Assembly (NCBI RefSeq): GCF_004011825.1
Contig: NZ_RKLO01000003.1
Location: forward strand, 124,001-188,000
Source of the DNA: Rhodococcus xishaensis
Lineage (GTDB): Bacteria; Actinomycetota; Actinomycetes; Mycobacteriales; Mycobacteriaceae
Direction of reading: 5' to 3'
Length of the DNA: 64,000 nt
Below are positions 8,052-16,501 of this stretch, piece by piece. The notes beneath the pieces are model-generated. The model was not told the origin of the DNA. It made no database searches and saw only the letters and a list, made by a program, of their open reading frames with translations. Positions within the stretch are counted from its first letter, which is position 1; each line of letters opens with the position of its first letter. The translations under genes and the position numbers were made by a program.

Positions 8052-9313
8052 GGCAACTCCACCTCGAGTCGTGTCGGCCCGTCGACCGGGCTGTCGACCG
8101 TCAAACTTCCTTCGAACGCCGAGACCCTGCGGCGAATCCCCGCCAAACCGCTCCCCGCGGTCTCGACCGCGCCACCGATGCCGTCGTCGAGGACGTCGAT
8201 CACCAGCCACGCCGCTTGGTCGCCATCGCGCGTCGCGATAGTGTCGTCGTCGCGCGTCGCGATGGTCACCCGCACGTGCTTGGCGCCGCTGTGCTTGGCG
8301 ACGTTGGTCAACGCCTCGGCGACGACGAAGTAGGCCGCGGCCTCGACCGCCGCCGGGGCTCTCCGTAGCCGTTCGACGTCGAGTACGCACGGTACCGGGC
8401 TGCGACCGGCGAGCGCGGAGACGGCACCGCCGAGTCCGAGTTCGTCGAGCACCGGTGGATAGATGTCGTGCACGAGGGTCCGCAGTTCGGAGAGTGCGTC
8501 CGATGCGGCGTCCTGCGCCCGGAGCAGTTGCGGGAGGGCCTGTTCGGGAGCCACTCGGAGGGAGCGCTCGGCGAGCCCGAGCATCATCACGACTGCCACC
8601 AACCGGTTCTGGGCGCCGTCGTGGAGGTCGCGTTCGATGCGGCGCAGCTCCGCCGCGTGCGCGTCGAGCGCCGCGGCCCGGCTCGCGGTCAGTGCCGAGA
8701 CTCGTTCGGACAGTTCGACTTCCCGCCGCGGCGCGAGGAGGCGCGTCGCCAGCGCCGCCACCCCGCGCGCGATGAGCGGGATCGACCACCAGCCCAGCAC
8801 CACGTACCCGATCGCGACCAGCGGCATCGGTGCCGCGCCCCACCACGACGTCACAGGGTAGATGCTGCTCACCGGCTCGTCCGCCGGCAGCATCCACCAG
8901 TAGAACGGGATCGCAAGGGAGTTGAGCGCACCCACCGGCAGGGCGACCAGGAACAACCCGGCTGTAGGCGCCGCGATCGCATGAATCGCCAACCAGGCGA
9001 AGTCGCGCCGGGTCGTTGGCGCGGTCAACAGCCTGAGCAGGTCGTCGAGGCCGGGGCGCTGCGGAATCGGCGGGTACCGTCCGACGATGGGCGTACCTGT
9101 GAACCGTCCGGCCCGGGCCCTCGCTTGCCCCGCCCACCATCGCAGCACCCGGACGTACACGGGAACCGCGAGCCAGCCCACGATGAGGATCAGCAATGAC
9201 GCGATGACGATCCCGACCACGAACAGGCCGAGGGATACGAGACCGGCCACGGACTCGACCGCGAGGAACCCGAGGGCGCGTCGGCGCACCGCAAGCCGTT
9301 CGTTCCGATCCAT
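8039..9313 (-). CDS. NarL-family sensor histidine kinase (HisKA_3)
   Basis: The 424-residue protein has two groups of membrane segments (about 15-57 and 105-185), a linker coiled coil, and the HisKA_3 dimerisation box RIERDLHDGAQNRL with phosphoacceptor His231. It then has the ATPase N-box AEALTNVAKHSGA and G-box DDGIGG. It lacks a large extracellular sensor domain, as in kinases that sense membrane stress or peptide antibiotics. I chose ATG 9313 over an in-frame start six codons upstream. An 8-residue in-frame duplication (TIATRDDD/TIATRDGD) lies in the ATPase domain between the N and G boxes. The stop overlaps the regulator start. Confidence 0.93.
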   Translation of the reverse strand: MDRNERLAVRRRALGFLAVESVAGLVSLGLFVVGIVIASLLILIVGWLAVPVYVRVLRWWAGQARARAGRFTGTPIVGRYPPIPQRPGLDDLLRLLTAPTTRRDFAWLAIHAIAAPTAGLFLVALPVGALNSLAIPFYWWMLPADEPVSSIYPVTSWWGAAPMPLVAIGYVVLGWWSIPLIARGVAALATRLLAPRREVELSERVSALTASRAAALDAHAAELRRIERDLHDGAQNRLVAVVMMLGLAERSLRVAPEQALPQLLRAQDAASDALSELRTLVHDIYPPVLDELGLGGAVSALAGRSPVPCVLDVERLRRAPAAVEAAAYFVVAEALTNVAKHSGAKHVRVTIATRDDDTIATRDGDQAAWLVIDVLDDGIGGAVETAGSGLAGIRRRVSAFEGSLTVDSPVDGPTRLEVELPCGF

Positions 9314-9347
9314 CGACCCAGCATGCCCCACCGGCCGGGAGGATGTC

Positions 9348-9365
9348 GGTACAGCTGGCTACACC
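9348..9365. promoter_or_regulatory. Dyad candidate operator between kinase and ABC genes
   Basis: The 18-base sequence GGTACAGCTGGCTACACC is an imperfect palindrome of the form GGT-xx-AGC-xx-GCT-xx-ACC. It lies in the 111-base gap between the divergent kinase and ABC-ATPase starts. NarL-family regulators bind short dyads, so this is a plausible site for the regulator at 7407-8051. There is no experimental support. Confidence 0.35.
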
Positions 9366-9424
9366 ATCGATCGGGTAGTGCGCCGGATGTTCGGTGCTGC
9401 CCGCGCTCCATAGCGTTTCGGACC

Positions 9425-10195
9425 ATGTCCTCCTTCATCTCCGCATCACCGATCGTGCAGAGTCCGCCGCGCTCGGCGGTCCGCCTCACCGACGTCCGCA
9501 AGACGTACCGTTCCGGGCGCACTCGGGTCACCGCACTCGACCACATCAGCGTCACGCTCACTCCTGGTAGCTTCACCGCGATCATGGGACCGTCGGGCTG
9601 CGGCAAGAGCACCCTCCTGCACTGCGCCGCCGGTCTCGACCAGCCGACACGTGGCTCGGTATGGCTTGGCGAGACCGAGATCACCGCGTTGAAGCCCAAG
9701 GCCCGCAGCGTGTTCCGGCGCGACAATGTCGGGTTCGTCTTCCAGGCCTACAACCTCATGGCGGCGCTGACCGTCGAGCAGAACGTGACCCTCCCCCTCC
9801 TGCTGGCCCGACGGCGCACCGACCGCACTCGTCTCGAGTACGTCCTCGCCGCCGTCGGCCTCGCTGACAAGCGGGACCGTCGTCCCGCCGAGTTGTCCGG
9901 CGGTCAGCAGCAGCGGGTGGCGATCGCGCGGGCGCTCATCACGAAGCCCCATGCGGTGTTCGCCGACGAGCCGACCGGCGCCCTCGACAGCCGCTCCGCG
10001 CGCCAGGTCCTCGACCTGCTGCGGCGCGCCACCACCGAACTCGGGCAAACCGTCGTCATGGTCACGCACGATCCGGTCGCAGCCGCGCACGCTGACAGGG
10101 TCCTGTTCCTCGCGGACGGGCGTCTCGTCGGCCACATGGATTCACCCACCGTCGCGGCTGTCACCAACCACATGACCCATCTCGGGGAGTGGTGA
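9425..10195 (+). CDS. ABC transporter ATP-binding protein, MacB/LolD type
   Basis: The 256-residue ATPase has Walker A GPSGCGKST (about 55-63), Q-loop FVFQAYNLMAALT, signature LSGGQQQR, Walker B AVFADEPTG with the adjacent ALDS D-loop, and switch histidine in VMVTHD. This pattern is the MacB/LolD/BceA class that pairs with FtsX-like permeases. I chose ATG 9425; the open frame begins earlier but has no homologous content. The stop overlaps the permease start (GTGA). The complex likely exports a lipophilic compound or peptide, or works with the two-component system in antibiotic sensing; the substrate is unknown. Confidence 0.94.
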   Translation: MSSFISASPIVQSPPRSAVRLTDVRKTYRSGRTRVTALDHISVTLTPGSFTAIMGPSGCGKSTLLHCAAGLDQPTRGSVWLGETEITALKPKARSVFRRDNVGFVFQAYNLMAALTVEQNVTLPLLLARRRTDRTRLEYVLAAVGLADKRDRRPAELSGGQQQRVAIARALITKPHAVFADEPTGALDSRSARQVLDLLRRATTELGQTVVMVTHDPVAAAHADRVLFLADGRLVGHMDSPTVAAVTNHMTHLGEW

Positions 10196-12705
10196 GCGTG
10201 CGCCGGCCTCGTCTGCGCGTGCTCGCACGTGCCAACATCCGTAGACGCCCGGGCGGGTTCGCGGCGGTGTTCGTCGCGGTCTTCTGCGCCGCCCTGCTCA
10301 CCTGCGCGCTCGGTGTGCTGTTCGAGTCGGGTATCCGCGGCGGCGTCCCCCCGCACCGCTATGCGGGAGCCGACGTCGTGGTCGGCGCGGCGCAGTCGCT
10401 CGACGTCCGCGAGGACATCGACCCCCCGTACGTCGAGCGCGCGTTGCTGCCGGACGCCGTCGTCGGCGAGCTGTCCAGTCTTCCGGGTGTTCGCGCCGCG
10501 GTGGGTGACATCAGCGTGCCGTTGACCACCGACGACGGCACCGTGTTCGACGGGCACGGCTGGGCGTCGGCGGCCCTTGCGCCCTACCGGCTCACGTCCG
10601 GCCGCGCACCGGCGGCGCCCGGCGAGGTCGTCGTGACCGGAACCGGCAGCGTAGGAGATCGAATCACCTTGCGGCACGGTGGGATCGGCAGCGACTACAC
10701 GGTAGTCGGGATTGCCACGGCTCCTACGCCCGAGCCGTCGCACCGCCCCGCATCCATCTTTCTGTCCGACCTCGACGCCCGCGAGATGTGGCCGCACGGT
10801 GATGCAGTGTCGGTGGTGGGGTTGTTCGCTGACGAAGGATTCGACGCGGCATCACTGGCCGCCACGGCCCGCGATGAACTCACCGGACTCGACGTCCACA
10901 CCTACACGGGCGACGCCCGCGGCGACGCGGAATACCTCGACGCTGGTGCGGCGCGCAACAACCTGATCCTGCTGTCCGGATCGTTCGCCGGACTGGCGGT
11001 GGCGATCGCGATGTTCGTGGTCGCGAGCACGCTGTCGCTGTCAATTCAGCAGCGTCGGCGTGAGTTCGCGTTGTTGCGGGCCACGGGTGCCACTCCCGGT
11101 CAGGTGCACCGGCTGGTCGGCGGCGAAGTTCTTCGGGTTGCCGGCGCCGCTGCACTTGTCGGCGTGGGTCCCGGGTACGCGCTCGCACAGTTGCTTCGGG
11201 CCCAGTTCGCAGCAGCCGGTGTGCTACCGACGGACTTCACGCTCGCGTACGGTCCGCTGCCTGCCCTAGTCGGGGCGCTTCTTGCAGTCGTCACCGCTCG
11301 GATCGCCGCGGCAGTTGCGGCTGGACGCCCGGCCCGACTCGATCCCACTGAGGCCCTATGCGAATCCGCCGTCGAACCCGGGTCGATCGGACCTGTCCGT
11401 CTGCTCAGCGGTCTCGTCGTCGCTGCCGGCGGCCTCTTCCTGTCGCTCCTGCCGGCCATGCTGCCGGGGCAGGCGGCGCTCGCGGGTGCGGGATCCTCCG
11501 CTGTGCTGCTGGTCATTGCGGCGGCGCTGTTGGGTCCTATCCTGGTCTCCGGCGCGATCCGATGGTTCGGCGGTCCCCTGCGCCGCAGCTCGTCCCCGAC
11601 GCTCGTCCTCGCGGCCACGAACTCTGGGGCCGGGGCGCGGCGTCTCGCGGCGGCGATCACCCCGCTGGCGCTCGTCGTCGCCATCGGTGCCGTGCAGCTC
11701 TTCGGGCAGGACACCGTCGCCGCCGCGGCCGACCAGCAGTCCCGCAACGGCACCACCGCGGACCTCGTCGTCACCGCTCCCTCCGGGCTGGCGCCCGCGC
11801 TGGTCGACGCCATCGCAGCCAATCCCGCTGTACGCGAGGCCAACCCGGTCACCCGTACGCAGGTCCTCTACGAGGTTGGCGGAGAGGCTCCGTACACCGA
11901 GCCGTACCCGGCGCAGGGCGTCGACCCCGCGGCGACGGAGTCGACCATGAATCTCGACGTCCGAGACGGCAGCCTCGGGCAGCTCGGCGACGGCACCGTC
12001 GCGCTCAGCACGGACGCCGCGTACGCGATGGGCGCCGACATCGGCGACACAGTCCCGCTCCGGCTCGGGGACGGGACACTCGTCACCCCGACGGTGGTAG
12101 CGACGTACAGCCGCGGCCTCGCCTTCGGCGATGTCACGCTCCCGGCATCGCAGGTCCGGGCGCACACCACGACCGGGCTGGCCGACATGGTCCTCGTGTC
12201 GGCGCAGCCCGGTCGGATCGACGACGCCCGCGCCGCGATCACCGCGATGGGCGGGGTCACGGTCTCGGACCGTACGGAGTTCGCCGTCGCCGGACAGGAG
12301 CAGCGCCGCGAGCAGGCTTGGGTGAACGTCGTCGCGCTCGCGGTGCTGCTCGCCTATCTCGCGATCGCGGTGGTGAACACACTCGTGCTCGCCACCGTCG
12401 AACGCAGCCGGGAGTTCGCGCTGCTGCAACTGGTGGGCTCGAGCAAAGGTCAGGTCCGCCGCATGATGGGTGCCGAGTCGGCGATCGTTGTCCTCGTCGC
12501 AGCGGTCATCGGCTCGGTGGTCGCCCTCCCGCCGCTCGCCGGAATAGCGGCCGCGGTCTCAGGGCGCCCGATCCCGAGCATCTCGCCCGACGTCTACGGC
12601 CTCATCCTCGGTGTCGCCGCGGCTCTGGGAGCCGGCGCGATCGCGATCGGCACACGAACCGTGCTGCGCCGAGACCCGGCGGCCGCTATCGGCACCGGCG
12701 AATAG
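10192..12705 (+). CDS. FtsX-like ABC transporter permease
   Basis: About 837 residues, with an N-terminal membrane helix (about 18-45), an extracellular region, and FtsX-type permease blocks around residues 258-400 (SLSIQQRRREFALLRATGATPGQV) and the C-terminal end (ERSREFALLQLVGSSKGQVRRMM). This doubled architecture is typical of actinobacterial MacB-like permeases of 800-850 residues. GTG 10192 overlaps the ATPase stop by 4 bases; GTG 10189 is one codon earlier and equally possible. It forms the membrane half of the exporter with the preceding ATPase. Confidence 0.92.
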   Translation: MSVRRPRLRVLARANIRRRPGGFAAVFVAVFCAALLTCALGVLFESGIRGGVPPHRYAGADVVVGAAQSLDVREDIDPPYVERALLPDAVVGELSSLPGVRAAVGDISVPLTTDDGTVFDGHGWASAALAPYRLTSGRAPAAPGEVVVTGTGSVGDRITLRHGGIGSDYTVVGIATAPTPEPSHRPASIFLSDLDAREMWPHGDAVSVVGLFADEGFDAASLAATARDELTGLDVHTYTGDARGDAEYLDAGAARNNLILLSGSFAGLAVAIAMFVVASTLSLSIQQRRREFALLRATGATPGQVHRLVGGEVLRVAGAAALVGVGPGYALAQLLRAQFAAAGVLPTDFTLAYGPLPALVGALLAVVTARIAAAVAAGRPARLDPTEALCESAVEPGSIGPVRLLSGLVVAAGGLFLSLLPAMLPGQAALAGAGSSAVLLVIAAALLGPILVSGAIRWFGGPLRRSSSPTLVLAATNSGAGARRLAAAITPLALVVAIGAVQLFGQDTVAAAADQQSRNGTTADLVVTAPSGLAPALVDAIAANPAVREANPVTRTQVLYEVGGEAPYTEPYPAQGVDPAATESTMNLDVRDGSLGQLGDGTVALSTDAAYAMGADIGDTVPLRLGDGTLVTPTVVATYSRGLAFGDVTLPASQVRAHTTTGLADMVLVSAQPGRIDDARAAITAMGGVTVSDRTEFAVAGQEQRREQAWVNVVALAVLLAYLAIAVVNTLVLATVERSREFALLQLVGSSKGQVRRMMGAESAIVVLVAAVIGSVVALPPLAGIAAAVSGRPIPSISPDVYGLILGVAAALGAGAIAIGTRTVLRRDPAAAIGTGE

Positions 12706-12771
12706 ACCCGACCGACGTGGCCGCCCTGCTAGCTTCGGCTTCGACGCCCGTACAGACCGAAGGCAGGTGCC

Positions 12772-14010
12772 GTGACCGCACCCGAAGTGACCGCGGCCCG
12801 GCGCCTCGGGCCGCTGGTCCTGCTCAACGTCGCCACCCTGTTCTCGGCGACCGGCAACGGCATCGTGATCGTCGCCCTGCCGTGGCTGGTGCTGGAACAG
12901 ACTGGACGAGCGACTGATGCCGCCATCGTCGCGGGCGCTGCGACCCTCCCGCTGTTGTTCGCGAGCTTGTTCTCGGGCACGGTCGTCGACCGGTTCGGGC
13001 GCCGGGCCACCTCGCTGGTGTCGGACGGGTTCTCGGCGCTGTCGGTGTCCGCGATTCCCATCGTCGGCGGCACGCTGGGGCTGTCGGTGCCGATTCTCGC
13101 CGTGCTCGCCGCACTCGGCGCTACGTTCGATCCAGCCGGGATCTCGGCGCGAGAGTCGATGCTGCCCGCGGCCACGAAGGCCGCCGGGTGGCGACTCGAC
13201 CGCGTCAACAGCCTTTACGAGGCCAACTACAACGTCGCGTACCTGATCGGCCCTGGGGCCGGGGGCGTCCTGATTGCCCTTGTCGGTCCGGAGAGCACGC
13301 TGTGGCTCACCGCGGTGTGTTTCGTGCTCTCGATCGTGACCATCGCCTTCCTACGACTCGAACACGCCGGCCGCCCCGACCGCGCGACTCGACCGCGATC
13401 GATCTGGTCGGGCACGCTCGACGGTTTACGGTTCGTCTGGCGGGATCGACTGCTGCGCACGCTGGCGCTGGTGGACATGGTGATCGTCGCGTTGTACATG
13501 CCGATCGAGTCGGTGCTGTTCCCCAAGTACTTCACCGACCTCGGCGAGCCCGCCCAGCTCGGCTGGGTACTGATGGCGATGAGTCTCGGCGGACTCATCG
13601 GCGCCCTGGCCTACGGCGCACTCGCCCCGCACGTGCGGCGTCGGACCTTGATGCTGGTCGCAGTGACGGGCCTGGGCCTGTCGATGCTCGGCATGGCGTT
13701 CCTGCCGCCCCTGTGGGTGCTTCTCGGGCTGGGGGTGGTGATCGGTCTCGTGTATGGACCGGTAGGGCCGATTACCAACTGGGCCATACAGACTCGCAGC
13801 TCCGAACACATGCGCGGGCGCGTCGTCGGCGTCATGACGTCCACCGCATATGCAGCAGGACCGCTCGGCTTCGCGCTGGCAGGTCCCCTCATAGACCAAA
13901 TCGGAATCGGCGCTACGTTCTTCACGCTCGCGATTCCGGTGGTGGCTGTCGCGGCACTGTGCCTGTTGCTTCCGGTGCTGCGCGAACTCGACACGGACAG
14001 AACTAGCTGA
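12772..14010 (+). CDS. MFS transporter, EntS-like MFS_3 type
   Basis: The 412-residue protein has about 12 hydrophobic segments, the MFS loop 2-3 motif VDRFGRRATSLVSDG (about 68-82), and PAGISARESMLPAA, a motif of the MFS_3 group containing enterobactin exporter EntS and macrolide pumps. The GTG start is preceded by a purine-rich GAAGGCAGG. It lies 66 bases after the FtsX gene on the same strand and may be co-transcribed, so this locus looks like an efflux island under the divergent two-component system. Its stop region overlaps by 8 bases the end of the convergent esterase gene. Confidence 0.9.
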   Translation: MTAPEVTAARRLGPLVLLNVATLFSATGNGIVIVALPWLVLEQTGRATDAAIVAGAATLPLLFASLFSGTVVDRFGRRATSLVSDGFSALSVSAIPIVGGTLGLSVPILAVLAALGATFDPAGISARESMLPAATKAAGWRLDRVNSLYEANYNVAYLIGPGAGGVLIALVGPESTLWLTAVCFVLSIVTIAFLRLEHAGRPDRATRPRSIWSGTLDGLRFVWRDRLLRTLALVDMVIVALYMPIESVLFPKYFTDLGEPAQLGWVLMAMSLGGLIGALAYGALAPHVRRRTLMLVAVTGLGLSMLGMAFLPPLWVLLGLGVVIGLVYGPVGPITNWAIQTRSSEHMRGRVVGVMTSTAYAAGPLGFALAGPLIDQIGIGATFFTLAIPVVAVAALCLLLPVLRELDTDRTS

Positions 14011-15571
14011 ACCCCATCGCCTTGTCCCCCCACGCGACGCGCATCTCGCGATCCGGGTCGGCGACGAGGCTGTCGCGGTGGTCGATCAGGAGCGTCAACC
14101 GGGTCTCCGGGGTGTACGGTGCCCAGTGCTTGGAACCATCGAGCGCGGCCGGGACAGCGTGCTGCGCGAAGGCGAGCCATCGCCGCTGCACCCGCCCGGC
14201 TACCTCGATCGCGCTCCTGCGACCCCCGAGCCAGAAGGTAGGATCCGGATTCAGTGTCCCGAAAGTTCCGAACACATAGGGCAATTCGGTTGCATGTGCA
14301 GCTCCGATGCGTGCTGCCTTGAGCATCGGTGTGGCGTGGTCGAAGCGATACATCCACGTCGGCGAGTGCCGACTGTGCGCGTCGGCCACCCAAAGGGCCG
14401 GCATCCGGAAGGCCGCATCGGTCGAAATCGCCAGTACTCCTCGTGATGTGGTCGAGTCCGGATACGCGGCGACGATCTCGGCGAGGCGTACGGCAGACAA
14501 CTCGGGATTGTCCTCGGCCAGGCCCGCGAACATCTGCTGGACCGCCTCGGAACTCACCGGCATCAGCGACGAGCCGGTGAACTTGAAAATCGACGCCTCG
14601 TCCTTGTTGGAGCCGATGATCAGCGGGATCCGGTGCGAATATCCCTGCTGGAACGCAGTGACCGGGTACCTCGGGACCAGGTCACGGTCGACGACCGGGG
14701 CCACGGCCAACGTTCCCGGTACCCGTGTCGGCACCTCATTGACGAGAATGTCGCAGGCCTCGACGAGTTGCCCAGCAGGCATGTCGAAGAGATCGGCCAC
14801 GCGTCCCACAGGCAGCTCCAGAATCTCCAGGAACCGTCGCGCAACTGTCGCAGCCCGTTCGGCGCCGTACACCGACGTAGCCGGCGGGCTCTGCGCGATC
14901 GCACGATGGAACAGTCCGGCGGCCTTGGGCACCGTCATCAGTGTGGTGATCGATCCGGCACCCGACGATTCACCGAACAGCGTCACTTCGGTCGGATCAC
15001 CACCGAACGCGGCGATGTTGTCGCGCACCCACTCGAGGGCGGCGATCTGATCCCGCAGGCCCAGGTTCGACTCGAACGTACGGTCCGCTGTCGAGAACGA
15101 CGACAAGTCCAGGAAACCCAGGGCCCCGAGCCGGTAGTTGAAGGTGACCACCACGACATCGCCGCGTTCGGCAAGCAGTCGACCGTCGTAAACGGCCTGC
15201 GCGGAAGACCCCAGGCAGTAGGCGCCGCCGTGGACCCAGACCATGACCGGGCGTGGCGTGCCGTCGGGACGCGGGCCCCACACGTTGATGGTCAGGCAGT
15301 CTTCATCGATCCGCAGCGACGGATCGAGCGGGACTGAGGTGTCCTGGCCCTGTGGCGCCATCGCGCCGAATGCGCCGGCGTCGAGCACCAAGCTCCATGG
15401 CTCGGGCGTTACCGGGCTGCGGAAGCGCAACTTTCCCGTCGGCGGCATCGCGTAGGGGATGCCCTTCCACGAGAAGACCGGGCCGTCCGGATACCCGCGG
15501 ACCGGGCCCAGCCGTGTCTCGACAACTAGTGCATCGGGCTGCCTGAGCGCCCCCACCTCGACAACCTCCAC
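14003..15571 (-). CDS. Type B carboxylesterase
   Basis: The 522-residue alpha/beta hydrolase has the type B signatures: EDCLTINVW (about 90-98), oxyanion motif HGGAY (114-118), and nucleophile elbow GESSGAG with Ser202. It hydrolyses carboxylic esters; the substrate is not predictable. I chose GTG 15571 because it follows AGGAGGG at 7-base spacing, while the open frame extends 29 codons further without such a site. No N-terminal signal peptide is visible from this start, so the enzyme is probably cytoplasmic. It is divergent from the thiamine operon. Confidence 0.92.
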   Translation of the reverse strand: MEVVEVGALRQPDALVVETRLGPVRGYPDGPVFSWKGIPYAMPPTGKLRFRSPVTPEPWSLVLDAGAFGAMAPQGQDTSVPLDPSLRIDEDCLTINVWGPRPDGTPRPVMVWVHGGAYCLGSSAQAVYDGRLLAERGDVVVVTFNYRLGALGFLDLSSFSTADRTFESNLGLRDQIAALEWVRDNIAAFGGDPTEVTLFGESSGAGSITTLMTVPKAAGLFHRAIAQSPPATSVYGAERAATVARRFLEILELPVGRVADLFDMPAGQLVEACDILVNEVPTRVPGTLAVAPVVDRDLVPRYPVTAFQQGYSHRIPLIIGSNKDEASIFKFTGSSLMPVSSEAVQQMFAGLAEDNPELSAVRLAEIVAAYPDSTTSRGVLAISTDAAFRMPALWVADAHSRHSPTWMYRFDHATPMLKAARIGAAHATELPYVFGTFGTLNPDPTFWLGGRRSAIEVAGRVQRRWLAFAQHAVPAALDGSKHWAPYTPETRLTLLIDHRDSLVADPDREMRVAWGDKAMGFS

Positions 15572-15687
15572 AGCCCGACCCTCCTGACCTCCCGAACGGG
15601 ATGGTGCCGACTGCCGGTGGGTCCGTTGCGCGACGGACCGTCGCCTCAAACGTACCAATCCTCCAGTGCTAAGGTCGGCACGTTCAC

Positions 15688-15767
15688 TGACACGGGGTGC
15701 TCCGCAAGGGCGGGGCTGAGATCACACCCGGGAACCTGCATCAGGTAATGCTGACGAAGGGATGTCA
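15688..15767 (+). promoter_or_regulatory. TPP riboswitch (THI element)
   Basis: The stretch has the conserved THI-box parts in order: CGGGGTGC (from 15693), GGGGCTGAGATCACACCCG, GAACCTG, CATCAGGTAATGCTGACGAAGGGA. These form the P2/P3 helix with the CUGAGA pyrimidine pocket and the P4/P5 helix with the pyrophosphate pocket. The closing P1 helix can be TGACA (15688-15692) with TGTCA (15763-15767). The 3' conserved strand GAAGGGA (15756-15762) is also the only Shine-Dalgarno-like sequence before the tenA starts, so TPP binding should directly block ribosome entry. The downstream thiamine-salvage operon is consistent with this. Confidence 0.95.
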
Positions 15768-16501
15768 TGGCGATGGCAACGCCTGTCCAAGACTCGTCTG
15801 ACCATTCCGCCACCGAAGGCGCTCGATTCACCGATCTGCTGTGGGAACGCACGGCCGATTTGCGTGCCCTGATCGACGACATGGAGTTCCTGCGCCGACT
15901 CGGTGACGGCACACTTCCGCTCGACGTGTTCCGTCACTACATCGAGCAGGACTCGCTGTATTTGGCCGAGTACACGAAAGCCCTCGCACTGTTGGCCACC
16001 AAGTCGCCGGATCCCCAGACCGCGGCGTTCTGGGCGACGTCGGCCGCGACGGCCGCCGTCGTCGAAAGTCAACTGCACGGCGAACTCCTGGCCGGCGGTG
16101 CGCTCCCCGAGAGTACGAAGGCTCCGGAGCACTCACCGGCGTGCCTCGGGTACGTGTCGTACTTGACCGCGACCGCATCCACTGAGCCGTACCCGGTTGG
16201 GGCTGCCGCGGTTCTGCCGTGCTTCTGGATCTACGCCGTGGTGGGGCGACGCCTCGCCGCCACCGCCCACGAAGTGCTCGCGGCCGACCCGTCGCACCCG
16301 TACGCGCAGTGGGTGACCACCTACGACGATCCTGCCTTCCACGAGTCCGTCGAGTCGGCACGTAGCCTCGTCGACGCCGCCGCGGACGCCGCAACCGCCG
16401 AGCAGCGCGAGGCCATGATCCGCGCGTTCGTGATCGCGACGCGCTACGAGTTCATGTTCTGGGACACCTCCCTGAACCAGCAGTCCTGGCCGGCGTCGTG
16501 A
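15767..16501 (+). CDS. tenA: Thiaminase II/aminopyrimidine aminohydrolase TenA
   Basis: The 244-residue helical TenA/THI-4 family protein hydrolyses aminopyrimidine breakdown products of thiamine to HMP, feeding thiamine salvage. Active-site positions known from Bacillus subtilis TenA are visible: the Asp of YIEQDSLYL (Asp62), the nucleophilic Cys of LPCFWIY (Cys152), and the C-terminal Glu of RYEFMFWD (Glu228), which marks the cysteine-containing (TenA_C) class. Two starts are possible, ATG 15767 and ATG 15773; the second has better spacing (10 bases) from GAAGGGA in the riboswitch. It is first in the TPP-controlled operon and overlaps thiY by 4 bases. Confidence 0.95.
   Translation: MAMATPVQDSSDHSATEGARFTDLLWERTADLRALIDDMEFLRRLGDGTLPLDVFRHYIEQDSLYLAEYTKALALLATKSPDPQTAAFWATSAATAAVVESQLHGELLAGGALPESTKAPEHSPACLGYVSYLTATASTEPYPVGAAAVLPCFWIYAVVGRRLAATAHEVLAADPSHPYAQWVTTYDDPAFHESVESARSLVDAAADAATAEQREAMIRAFVIATRYEFMFWDTSLNQQSWPAS

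Noticed and set aside
7407-9140. A single 577-residue minus-strand protein joining the response regulator to a long Arg-rich N-terminus
   Set aside because: The first 360 or so residues are an out-of-frame reading of the kinase gene; the real regulator starts at GTG 8051.
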